A DNA stretch of 64,000 bases from Theodoxus fluviatilis (Eukaryota; Mollusca; Gastropoda; Cycloneritida; Neritidae). The DNA is taken from contig JAWQFJ010001315.1 in NCBI GenBank assembly GCA_034096865.1, forward strand, positions 80,235 to 144,234, written 5' to 3'. The number at the start of each line of letters is the position of its first letter. The first letter of the stretch is position 1. A model generated the notes under the pieces. The model was not told the origin of the DNA. It made no database searches and saw nothing but the letters and a program-made list of their open reading frames with translations. The position numbers and the translations under genes were made by a program. Positions 34,401 through 46,400 of this stretch are shown one piece after another.

Positions 34401-37400
34401 GCATGTGAGTCGTATGGGCTTTGCCCTTCTTGTTTGTTTTTTGACTCGTCCGTAAAAAAACTAACGTTTGACTTTTCTCGGACACTATTAAATCTATTAA
34501 CACCAAATGTGGCATGATGGTGTAAGATGACAAGGCCTCAAAAAACATACACAGTGACTCTGCCTTGCTTCAAGGTCAAGGTCGCAGGGGCCATAAATGT
34601 TGTCTAAAAAACAGCCATTTTTCACATTTTCCCAATTTTCTCTGAAGTTTTTAACATTGGATACCTCACCTATAAATGGTATATAGGGCAAAGTAAGCCC
34701 TATCTTTTAATACCAGTTTGGCATACCTTGCTTCAAGGTCAAGGTCACAGGAGCTCTTCAAAGTTGGATTGTATACATATTTTGAAGTGACCTTGACCCT
34801 GAACTATGGAAGATAACTGTTTCAAACTTAATAATTGTGTGGGGCACATGTCATACTTTCATCATGAGCCACACTTAGTCACATATCATCAAGGTCAAGG
34901 TCACTTTGACCTGGATGAAATGTGACCAAATTTGTCAGTAAACAAGGCCATGTAAAGGCGCCGCAGGTGCCTGCATGGAAACAAATCCATGAAAACAAAT
35001 CTAGATGGTAGTGCCGCAGGCTCCAAACTTATAGGCTCCAAACTTGGTGATGGCAGCTGTCTGCAGGGACTCCAACTGCTTGGCATTGTGAATTTCCACA
35101 AGTTTGTGTTTGCAGTACAGATGGAGAACTGGGCTGTGGTTTTGTTTCCACTATTCGCTGAAGCAGTCAGCAGTGTTGGCTGGTGGTCTGCTGGTTCTTG
35201 ACTTGATGACCCGCACATCCTCCTCAGTGTGGCGGCCTTCTCGCACCCTATTGAGCAAACTGGCAGTCCTCTTTCTGCCGCATGATCTCGATCTGTCAGC
35301 TCAAACATGCCTGCTCTGTCGCTGAGTTGAGTTGAGTTGCACAACCTCTGTACATAGTTCACAACACAACCTCTATACATAGTTCACAACACAACCTCTC
35401 AGCATGTGATTGTGAGTCTTGTGGGCTTTGCCCTTCTTGTTGTTTTTTGTTTTTGCCTAATTTACAGTTTCCTGCAAGACCCTGGCATGACCTTCGTTGG
35501 TGTAGCAATTTATTCTTCATCAATTGTCAAGGCCACAGAAATTAGATGTCAATAGTCATCAATGTGCAATGGTGGCATAACCTTGTTGAACATTCTCAAA
35601 GGTCAGGAGGATACACTGAACATCACCAAATATGTTACATGTTAGTTGGTCAGGAAAGCTGGGTCAGCTGTACCATGGGTATTGTGCCAGAGACTGCCTG
35701 CTGGTGCCACCAGCCTCTGTAAGATGATGAGCTCATTAGAACCTTTGTAGTGATTGCCATTTTATTGGCCTTGTACAAAGACAAAAACTTAGAGGCCATT
35801 GGGGAGTGAGTTGAGGGGTATAACCTTTAAAGCACCACACGCTTTCTTTCCCAAACAGCCGCAGCCGGATCTATCCTCCTGAACGACAGGGCCTATTTAT
35901 AGAGACAGTATCTAAGAGTTGTGGGACTTTGAGAGCTCTTTCGACAGTTGAGTACAGGAAAGAGACTTAGTTTTTGCCACGGCTGTTTTAGCTCGACTCC
36001 CGCTGTTCGCATCCAGTGAGGCTGATAAGCTGAGCCCACCTAAAATCAGGGGCACAGTAGTGCATGCTTATGCATCCTGATTTCACACTATCACTCAAGT
36101 ATTATCTTTCATTAAACATCATGATTTAGAATACCTTTTCTGAGCTTTTTAAAAACACCAAACACGACATATAGAGTGACATTGGCCACTTTCTATTTAG
36201 ACAAATTCTAGTGATTGCATCAGAAGGAGCATGAAATTCTCTTCTTCTTTTTTTGTTTAATACAGAAATTTTCATGTAATTTCAAACTAAAGAAAGGTCG
36301 TTTTTCCTGTATGCTGAAGAAAAATAATCTGGCATAGGGGGGAGAAAGGTCCAAAATATCTGGGGTTCTAAAGGATAAAAAGTTATGAGAACTGCAATAT
36401 CTGCATTTTCTTATACGCAATCCAATGCACAGTAAAAAAAAGAAGACATATTGATGCTTGTGCTGATAAAAAAGTCTGAAATGGATGGGAACCATTATTA
36501 CCATACCATTCTGTATTGTCTTTGCACTATCAGTAGGATTGTTTGACTATAAGCTGTCATTACAACTGTTCTAACTTGCTGAACCCTCTTACCACTGGAT
36601 GTCCAGGTGCATCCTGCAAAAAATGACTTTTCTCTCCTGTGGATGTCCCGCTAAGTCCCACATGACACCACACTTACACTGGAAGCTGCCATGTTTTCCA
36701 AGGTAACAGTAATCTCTTGAGATGTCGAGCATTAGCTCTGCAGTAAATTGCTATTGTCTGCCATTTTGATTGTTAATTTCTGGCAATCGAGTGATTTTTT
36801 CTGAATTTTGGAAACGTCGCGATGTCGGCCGAGCCCCAGCCAGACCCATCGCATGTTTGTTTTGCAAAGATAGCAGTGTATAAAGCGTTGAATTACTGCT
36901 GTTTGACCTGGAATAGGGCAATGAGAGTTACCTAGATCCAGAGATTCTGACTGGCAAGTCGACAGCGATCATCTCCTATGAAATGAACCCGCAATCTGAC
37001 TCAGATCACACTTAAGAAGTTTGCAGAGGAATTGGGCATGCTTCGCAACTTGCTTATGGGTGCATCAGCCTCTGATTTTTTAAAATTATTTCTAGATGAT
37101 TCATTTTTGACTCACATGCAAAGCAAAAGTGAGTCTATGTACCCACCCTTTTCGTCCGTCCGGGCGTCCGAAAACTTTAACGTTGGATTTTTCTCGGAGA
37201 CTATTAAGTCTATCAACACCAAATGTGGCATGATGGTGTATGATGACAAGGCCTCAAAAAACATACATAGTGACTTGTCCTTGCTTCAAGGTCAAGGTCG
37301 CAGGAGCCATAAATGTTGTCTAAAAAACAGCCATTTTTCACATTTTCTCAATTTTCTCTGAAGTTTTTGAGATTGGATACCTGACCTATATGTGGTATAT

Positions 37401-40400
37401 AGGGCAAAGTAATCCCTATCTTTTGATACCAGTTTGGTTGACCTTGCTTCAAGGTCACAGGAGCTCTTCAAAGTTGGATTGTATACATATTTTGAAGTGA
37501 CCCTGACCCTGAACTATGGAAGATAACTGTGTCAAACTTAATAATTATGTGGGGCACATGTTATACTTTCATCATGAGACACATTTGGTTACATATCATC
37601 AAGGTCAAGGTCACTTTGACCCTTATGAAATGTGACCAAAATGGGGTAGTGAACCACTAAAAGTGACCATATCTCATGGATCTGAAGGTCAAGGTCATAT
37701 AAAGGTCAAGGTCAAGCATGTGAGTCGTATGGGCTTTGCCCTTCTTGTTCTAACATGTTGCGGAGCAGGCAAACTTTTATGTATGCTGTTTTACTCATTG
37801 CATACGAATCCTAATGCAGGCGCTCAACCCCTCATTACGCAAGTTTTTTAAATGATTTTGAATAATCGCCATTAAAAAAGTCCTATACCCAGCGACTTCG
37901 ACTATGTATCACTTGAAAGAGTACTATTTCCTATTGTAAAATCAAAATACATTCAAACAACTCAATATCATCCTACAGCAGTCTATGAGAACACACAAAC
38001 CATGTGTTTTCACTTTCTGACTTTTTAGTTTTATTTGCGCTGTCAGCAAATCAACCACTGATTCAATTAAAACATCACTTTGGCTTTCATATTTGTCCAT
38101 CAAAACATCTTCTACATCTGATCCTTCCTCAATATTCACTTATAAAACTTCTTCCAAACACAAGCAACATGAACGAGATCGACTGGGTGCCTTTTTGACG
38201 AGGATGTAAACAAACTTAGGGTGCTCGTACTTCGAGCCCGATTCCGACTTTTGTAAATACAATTATTGACATGCTTCAAGGTCAAGGTCACAGGAGCTCT
38301 TCAAAGTTGGATTGTATACATATTTTGAAGTGACCCTGACCCTGAACTATGGAAGATAACTGTGTCAAACTTAATAATTATGAACTCTGATATCGTCAAG
38401 CGGCTAAGCAAAATAAGCCAATAAGAGTTGCGTCCCTTGAGTACTGCGTTTGTCTACAGAAATGTGTCATAGATCAGTTGCACAGATGCTGTGCAACATG
38501 CAACAAAGGAATGCCTCCCTGCCACACAGCATCTGTGCGACCTGTGTCCAATGAGTTAAAAGCTGACGGGAGAGAGTTGTGAGGACTGAGTGTGGAAAGT
38601 CACCACTGCCTAAGAAATCTCTTATTCACAATCAAAATGTTTTTTAATAAAATTTGTCTCTATTGATTTTGTCCTCAATGATCTTTCCTTGTGAGGTACT
38701 TTTTTATGATAAGGTGTGGTCAAGTGGGAGTTAACTCTTCACTTGCATGGGCTTTAGAATGTGGCTGTAGTCTCGATAAGATGTCATAATAATGGTTTTG
38801 GGAAGGGGACTTCATCTTTTAAGAAATTCTTAGCTATTATGTATTTTAAAAAATTTATGCCCATTATTTGAGCCTCAAAGGAAAGATGAACATTTCTTAT
38901 GGAAGAGAACTGGAAGGTATGAACACTTTTGTGGACATTTTTTTTAATAATAATTTTTTTTTTAAGGTAACCGTTAACATTTACATGGTTGCCTCCCTTT
39001 TCGTGGGGTTTAGAGTTATGTTTTTTGCCCAAGGTACCAGTGGTAAGAGAGTTAATAATTTAACCTCACCCCACCCCATCCCATCCCACACTTTCCTTGT
39101 AGATGTCTCTGCAGTAGATACATACTGTGTCGAATGTAGTCTGCAGGAGTCTCAGATAATATAAATCTTCATTGTGTGACTTTTTGTGATCTCACAGCTA
39201 TTGAGACTAACATTTTAAAGTATGGCGGAAATAGGCCGTGTGACTGCTCCTTGTAATCACTCTAAGGTTAGCCTGTTAACACTTGGTCATATCAACGTTT
39301 TGTTCAGTGATTATTATATGTTTATATGGTTGTCATAATTTGCCTTGTCAAACTTTTGTAGATGAATTTATTTTATTTAAAATCGAGTTAAATTCAGACA
39401 GTCAAAAGATAATTACCAGCATCATGATGAGCCTCTCAGGGAAGTGCAAGCATTTCTTTGCTTACAGGGGAAGATGATATGACAGCAACACGCAGTCAGG
39501 CAGCAGTACCAGGGATAGATGGATGAGGGCAGGCAGTCTGTAAGGCAGCCAGGCATGCAGTCTGGAAGGAAGCCACATAGGAAGTCAGCTAGGCAGGCAG
39601 TCTGGAAGGAAGCCATGCAGGCAGTCTGAAAGGTAGCCACATAGGCAAAAAGCTAGGCAGGCAGTCTGGAAGGCAGCCAGAGAAGCAATCTGAATGGCTG
39701 TCAGTCATACAGGCAGTTTGGAAGGCAGGCAGTCTGGAAGGCAGCCAGACAGGTAGTCTAGAAGGCAGTCAGCCAGACTGAAAGGTAGTCAGGAAGGCAG
39801 TCCACCTGACAGGAAGTCTGGTAGGCAGTCTAGAAGGCAGTCAGCGTGACAGAAAGTCGGGAAGGCAGTCTAGAAGGCAGGCAGCCCAGTAGGCTGTCAG
39901 CCAGGCAGGAAGTCTAGAAGGCAGTCAGTCAAAAAGGCAGCCAAGTTGGCTGTCAGCCAGGCAGGAAGTCTAGAAGGCAGTCAGTCAGGAAGGCAGCCCA
40001 GTAGGCTGTCAGCCAGGCAGGAAGTCTAGAAGGCAGGCAGTCAAAAAGGCAGCCAAGTTGGCTGTCAGCCAGGCAGGAAGTCTAGAAGGCAGACAGTCAG
40101 GAAGGCAGCCCAGTAGGCTGTCAGCCAGGCAGGAAGTCTAGAAGACAGTCAGTCAGGAAGGCAGCCCAGTAGGCTGTCAGCCAGGCAGGAAGTCTAGAAG
40201 GCAGTCAGTCAGAAAGGCAGCCAAGTTGGCTGTCAGCCTGGCAGGAAGTCTAGAAGGCAGTCAGTCAGAAAGGCAGCCCAGTAGGCTGTCAGCTAGGTGG
40301 GGAGGGAAGCTATGAGTGCCTGAGGAGACTTGCTTACTCTGTGCTGTGTGATTGTCCTCTGCAGGAAGGGCCAAATGCTTACTCTGCGCTGTGTGATTGT

Positions 40401-43400
40401 CCTCTGCAGGAAGGGCCAAATGCTTACTCCGCGCTGTGTGATTGTCCTCTGCAGGAAGGGCCAAATGCTTACTCCGCGCTGTGTGATTGTCCTCTGCAGG
40501 AAGGGCCAAATGCTTACTCCGCGCTGTGTGATTGTCCTCTGCAGGAAGGGCCAAATGCTTACTCCGCGCTGTGTGATTGTCCTCTGCAGGAAGGGCCAAA
40601 TGCTTACTCTGTGAGCGCTGTGTGATTGTCCTCTGCAGGAAGGGCCAAATCCCACGCTGGATGTACCTGGAGTCTGAAGAGCAACTGACAGAACTGATGA
40701 CTTGCCTCAACCCTCGTGGGTTCAGGGAGGGGCAGCTACGACAGGTGTTGGCAGACATCCGCAACATCCTTACCCACTCTATCAAGGTGATCTTCACTGG
40801 CTGACTGAAAGAATTGTTTCAAACACATTTGTTGGTGGGCTTATGTGTGTTTGTGTCTAGAGCTCCACTATCCCTCTTCAGCAGAAATATGTAACCATCC
40901 ACTGTATAATGAGGCAGGGGAAACCTTGTGAAAATTATTAGCTATGCATATGGTTGCAAAGTGGAAACTTTTCTCATTCCAGCGATGCCAAAAGCTTGAA
41001 AAGAGGAAAAACAGTGACCCTGATAAGTGATTTGAGCTGCTGCAGACCATTACCTCCTACTATGACCTTTTGAGAAAAGGGCATCAAAGTTTTGGCAGTG
41101 TTTTAGGCAATGAGTGTATTTGACTGATAGGATTGGCAAGTTCCGAAATGCAGGGAGAGGAAGTGGTGGAACAGAGTTCAGATGGATGTTGTTTGAGGAA
41201 TGCTACTGTTTCCTACTTGGAGTGTTTTACTTTGATGTCAAGGTGGTGTGTGAAAACTCAGTGTGATCTAATGGTTAGATTTGACATTTTCTGTAGAATA
41301 GTTGACTTCCACATAGGATGAACTTTGTGTGTGCCTGTGTGTGTGTGCGTGTGCGTGCGTGCGTGCGTGTGATATGGTAATTGCACAATCAAACAGCTGC
41401 CAACAGTGTAGTTACTCTTTGTTCTGTGGAAGGTTTATTGTCTTGGCACGAGTCGCTGCTTCTTTGCCTGCTGTTGCCTTTTGAAATCAAGGTTTCTGTT
41501 CTGCAGGAGTGCCCCAAGACTGACCTGAACTGGCAGCCAGATACCAAGGAAGACGCCAGGGTCAAGGCGCTGTCTCTGTCTCGTGGCATCAGCAGCCGCA
41601 AAACAGCCCAGGACCTCGCCCAGAACTCCCGAGCATCAGAGATGCTGGAGCTGAACCTGCGAGACATACTTCTCGACCTGGAGGAGCGGCTCTTCTGTGG
41701 CAGCCTGGGCTTTCTCAAGGTCCGCGACCGCGAAGCCTGGCGGGCTGCACTAGAGAACGGTGGCTATGACCCTCAGACTGATGACCCGACTTTTACCCGA
41801 CCTGAGCCCAAGTTCAAGCTTGATGGGTGAGTAGATCAGCAGTCAGTACTGTGGTGGGATCTGTGGTGGTGGGTGGTACTGTAGTTAAAGTGGTGCTTTG
41901 TAGTTCAGTGGTTGATGGTGTAGTCATTATAAAAGTGGTGTTGGCTAGTGCAGCAGTTGATGGTATTGTGATGGTTGAGGTAGTGGCAGGTACTTCACAG
42001 GTGATGGTTAAAGTGGTGGTGGATGGTGCAGCGATTGGTGGTGTGGTGATGGTTGCAGTGGTGGTGGATGATGGAGTGGTGATGGCAGATAGTGTAATGA
42101 TGAATAGTGGATTGGTAGGTAACACTTTGGTAGATGGAGCATTAGTTGGTAGTGAGGTGATGGGTACTTCATTTGTGGGTATAGTGGCAAACTGGTATTG
42201 AAATGTGCAGAGTTGGGTAAGAGAGTGATGGGTTGAACTGGAAGTGCTCCAAAGTTTCATGGTAGAATTAGGTCACTGCACATCTATACCATGAGAATGT
42301 TGTTGATCTTTGAGAAGTTTATATATGTACATGACCAAAACTTCACACCACACACGCATGCTCAATGTGCTACATTTAGAAAAGTTTAACAATTTGTGTG
42401 TGTCTTTAGTCCTTTAAATGAGGTTAGGAAACTTCCTAAGCGGTTCTGGGCTGCTGTTCCAAGAACTTGGACCCATGAAAGAGAATGACCAATGGCCATA
42501 GCCATTCAGCCATCTCTTTGGAGCACCTAGAGGGCTTTATGTTGAGGATCTAAGTTTCTTCCTTGTGTGTACTCCAGCAGCACAGGCACGTAGGTAGGGT
42601 GCCATCAAAGTTTCTTCCTTGTGTGTACTCCAGCAGCACCGGCACGTAGGTAGGGTGCCATCAAAGTTTCTTCCTTGTGTGTACTCCAGCAGCACCGGCA
42701 CGTAGGTAGAGTGCCGTCAAAGTTTCTTCCTTGTGTGTACTCCAGCAGCACAGGCACGTAGGTAGGGTGCCATCAAAGTTTCTTCCTTGTGTGTACTCCA
42801 GCAGCACAGGCACGTAGGTAGGGTGCCATCAAAGTTTCTTCCTTGTGTGTACTCCAGCAGCACAGGCACGTAGGTAGGGTGCCATCAAAGTTTCTTCCTT
42901 GTGTGTACTCCAGCAGCACAGGCACGTAGGTAGGGTGCCATCAAAGTTTCTTCCTTGTGTGTACTCCAGCAGCACAGGCACGTAGGTAGGGTGCCATCAA
43001 AGTGCACTTGAATACAGGTCTACTTGATTCAGTGCTGCCCTGGAAGGTTGTGATGGTGTCTCAGAATTGGTGACATGTGACCTATTCTAAGAGGGCACAC
43101 AACAATCCTAGTGCCAATATTTTGAAGGCGCTTTAGTCTACGAAGTTGTCTCTGTGCGGCACCTTCATGCACACTGTTGCAGTACTCCACAAGAGATAGC
43201 ACAAGTGTTGCTACAAGTGTTGAGGTAGAATTCCTAGTGAGACACCTTCTAATGTTGGCAATATTATATCATTCCTATTAAGCAGTTCTTGAACCAAGTA
43301 AGAACAGTTGATGACACCTGGATCTTCAGGCTGAAAACATCACATCGTGATCTATTGTGTGGAATGTAGCGGAAAGGTCTACCAACACCACAAGAGCTAT

Positions 43401-46400
43401 GCCTTGTCATTGTCAACTGCACAGTACAAATCATTCATCACCCATAAGCAAGGCTGTTTCTGTACTATGATAGGGCCTGTGCCAACTGAAATATGGGGGT
43501 AACCTGTGCGTGTGAAGGTAATGGCACGAATGCTCCAGCACTACTGGCTCGATGAACTTGAAAAAAGCTGAGGCGTGACCCTGGTAGATAGTTGGTAAGC
43601 GCACCTGTGTCAGCACCCGACCTTTCCCAAAGGCTTATGATATAGCGGCCTAATTCTTGCTCTGTTTTTTCAAACTGGTGGAGAACACGGTCAGTTATTA
43701 ATGGTGTGAGGACATCTACACAAGAAATGAGAAGCTGAGAGGAACTCTATCCAGTCTGCGAGTTGTGGGTTTCATCTTCACGATGATTTGAAAGTTCTTC
43801 TGATTTTGCAGTTTTTCTGGTTGGAACACAGAAAATTCACTCATACATGGACAGTGGCAGTACGGTTCACCTGATGCGTCCTCTATTGAACACAAGGGCA
43901 ATATTGCTTTCCATATTTTGTCTATCATCTTTTAAAAAAAATTCCCAAAGGCTTTTGTCAGATTCTTCTCAGGTGATGTTGGAACATTCAAATGAGTTTA
44001 GGGGTCGTTGAAGAGGCTGGAAAGCAAACAGAGTAGGACCATGGGGTTGCTTGATTTCTCTTTGATCATTGATCTGGGCCTGAAAATTATTGCTTTGTTT
44101 CTGTGCTGACTTTTTTCAACTTGCCCTTTTCCTGAACATGAACAGTCTTTGTCTCCTTTGAGATGAAATTTTTTTCAACACCTGTCAACTGTTATTTTGG
44201 TAATCTTTGCCAAATGCATGTCTTCATGCATGCATTCTGCAAAGTTCCAAGGACAGATTAATAACTGGGAGACCAATCACACCTTCTCTTGGACTCAGTG
44301 TTTCTCCAGCTGTTTGTAGATCTAAATAAATCTAGGAAATTAGTCTTCTTTATTGTCTCCTTTATCTCCCCCCCTCCCCCCCCCCCCCCCCCCCCCCAAA
44401 ATAAATAATATAATAAATAATGCAAAAGGTAAGTTCTGAGAACAAATGAGTGATGTGGCTTCCTCAGTCACAGGAGGGTGACCTGACTGCTTTCTTTGTC
44501 CACAGGGAGAACGACAGCAGCAGTGCCAGTGAGTCGGTAGCCAAGGACCTGGCACGGGCACTCTGCCAACTGCGACGCAGCATTGAAACCAAGTTCCTCA
44601 CCCCCCCGCTTGGTGAGTCTTGCCATACACAAGCAGTGCACAGAAGGCTTGGACCTGACATTACACCAGTGTGCCGAAAATACGTAAGCATGGATACAAG
44701 GAGCCATACACTAGTGATGAAAAGGTCTTGCCTCTGCTGCAAGGGGCACTGCCCAGGAGTGGAGCCTAGACTGTAAGCAGTGCCATGTTGTGAGTAATGT
44801 ACCAGATGTTTGATAGGAGCTTCACTTCACTGAAAAGAAAATGTGACCAGCCACGACAAAACCAGTGCTAAGTCCATTTTTGGACAAAATGGGGTTTTAA
44901 TACTTTTTAATTCTGCATTCATTTCTGTTTGTTTTGATATGAGAATGAACAGTGTGAGTTAATTAGAATAGGAGTTACAGGCATTTCAAGTTGGGTACTG
45001 AAGCAGGTGTCATTTTGAAAAAACGGTCTCAGAAGATTTACCCTCTTCAGACATTAAACACCTTAGCAACGGTATTTCAAACTGCGTTTCCAAAATAGCT
45101 GACCTTATTTTTCTTCGACATGCACAGAGCGGGAATGCCGAGAGAGCGGCCTTTCTAACGGTATATAACATGAAGGGGTTCTGCAATTTTAGGTGTGTTT
45201 ATTGCGGCTAAAATGAGGCAATTAACGCTAATTACAGGGAGCTTTTGAAACAATACAAAACACAAAAGTCTTTATTTTACCATCAAAATATAATTCTTCA
45301 AAATGTTTCCTTTACTGGCATGATAGTTTGAACCATGTAGAATCTATTTTCATCAAAAAGTGAAAATCACCCAGAGTGACCCTCCCTGCCTTTTTTCAGT
45401 CGTAGCGCAAAATAGTGCCGCGCGACTTAGCACTGGTTTTGTCGTGGCTTGTCACAAATTTAGAGTCTTGTTGGATACAAGGACCACTGCATTGCCTTGT
45501 AACATCAGGGGCCTGTTCAAGAGGCCTACCGGTACGTACCGGTTGATTCCGTTCATCTCTTGAACGACTAGGTACGGCTACCGGTATCGACCAGTACGTA
45601 CCGCGCCGGAACGCTGTTGCGCCTGTATAGCCAAAATGGCTGCCTTCGGGGAAAGGAAGAAAGTCGTCATCACAAATATGCGCTGTGGCACGCATTTCGA
45701 CCTGTGATTATTACCCAGCCTATGCGAGACGTTACAAGAAGTTAGGCTGATATTGTACTTTTCTTTTTTAAAAGAATAACTGCTCTGAAATAATTACCGG
45801 GCATGATGTGAGCTAACATTTCCACAATCTAAGGTGAAACAATTTCAAGGGAAGCAACTCTTATTTCTTACATTAGCCCTTAGTTTACCTCCCTTGAAGT
45901 GAGCATCAAACTATTCTTGCTTACACCAAGTTAGCACTGTCGTTTTGACATAAATTTCTATTCGAGCGATGCCGAGCATTCATGCACAGCTACAGCTTAA
46001 CGTATTTTTTATTTTTTATTTATTTTTTACCGTTCTTTGCCCACAATCAACTGCAGTGATTATTATGGCAATTTTCCCTGGTATTTTTACTCCTGGGTGG
46101 GGAGAAGCAATGTGGGTTAACCTTTAGGGGGCCGCCAATTTTCATCATTGCTTTACCCCAGAGCCACAAATTTTATTATGTGTGGTCAAATTCGACACCA
46201 TGTTTACTTAAAAATTCATCATTTATTACCTATTCAAGCTATGAAGTAGATTTTTGGAGGGTGAGTAGAAAAATGGATGGCCTACATGGTGCAATTAATT
46301 AAAATGCCATAGAATGTTTTTTTCAGCTGCTAAAAAATCATGGAACACAGACAACAACAAAAAACAAACAAATTCACTGTGTTTTCCTACACTGCTCTAC

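Noticed and set aside
34901..35380. 159-codon complement frame across HINE-like copy F
   Set aside because: It is not the helicase frame; the Pif1-like text lies in the other complement frames.
41827..42260. 124- and 148-codon Val- and Thr-rich frames after exon 17
   Set aside because: Degenerate GGT triplet tract beyond a good GTGAGT donor.
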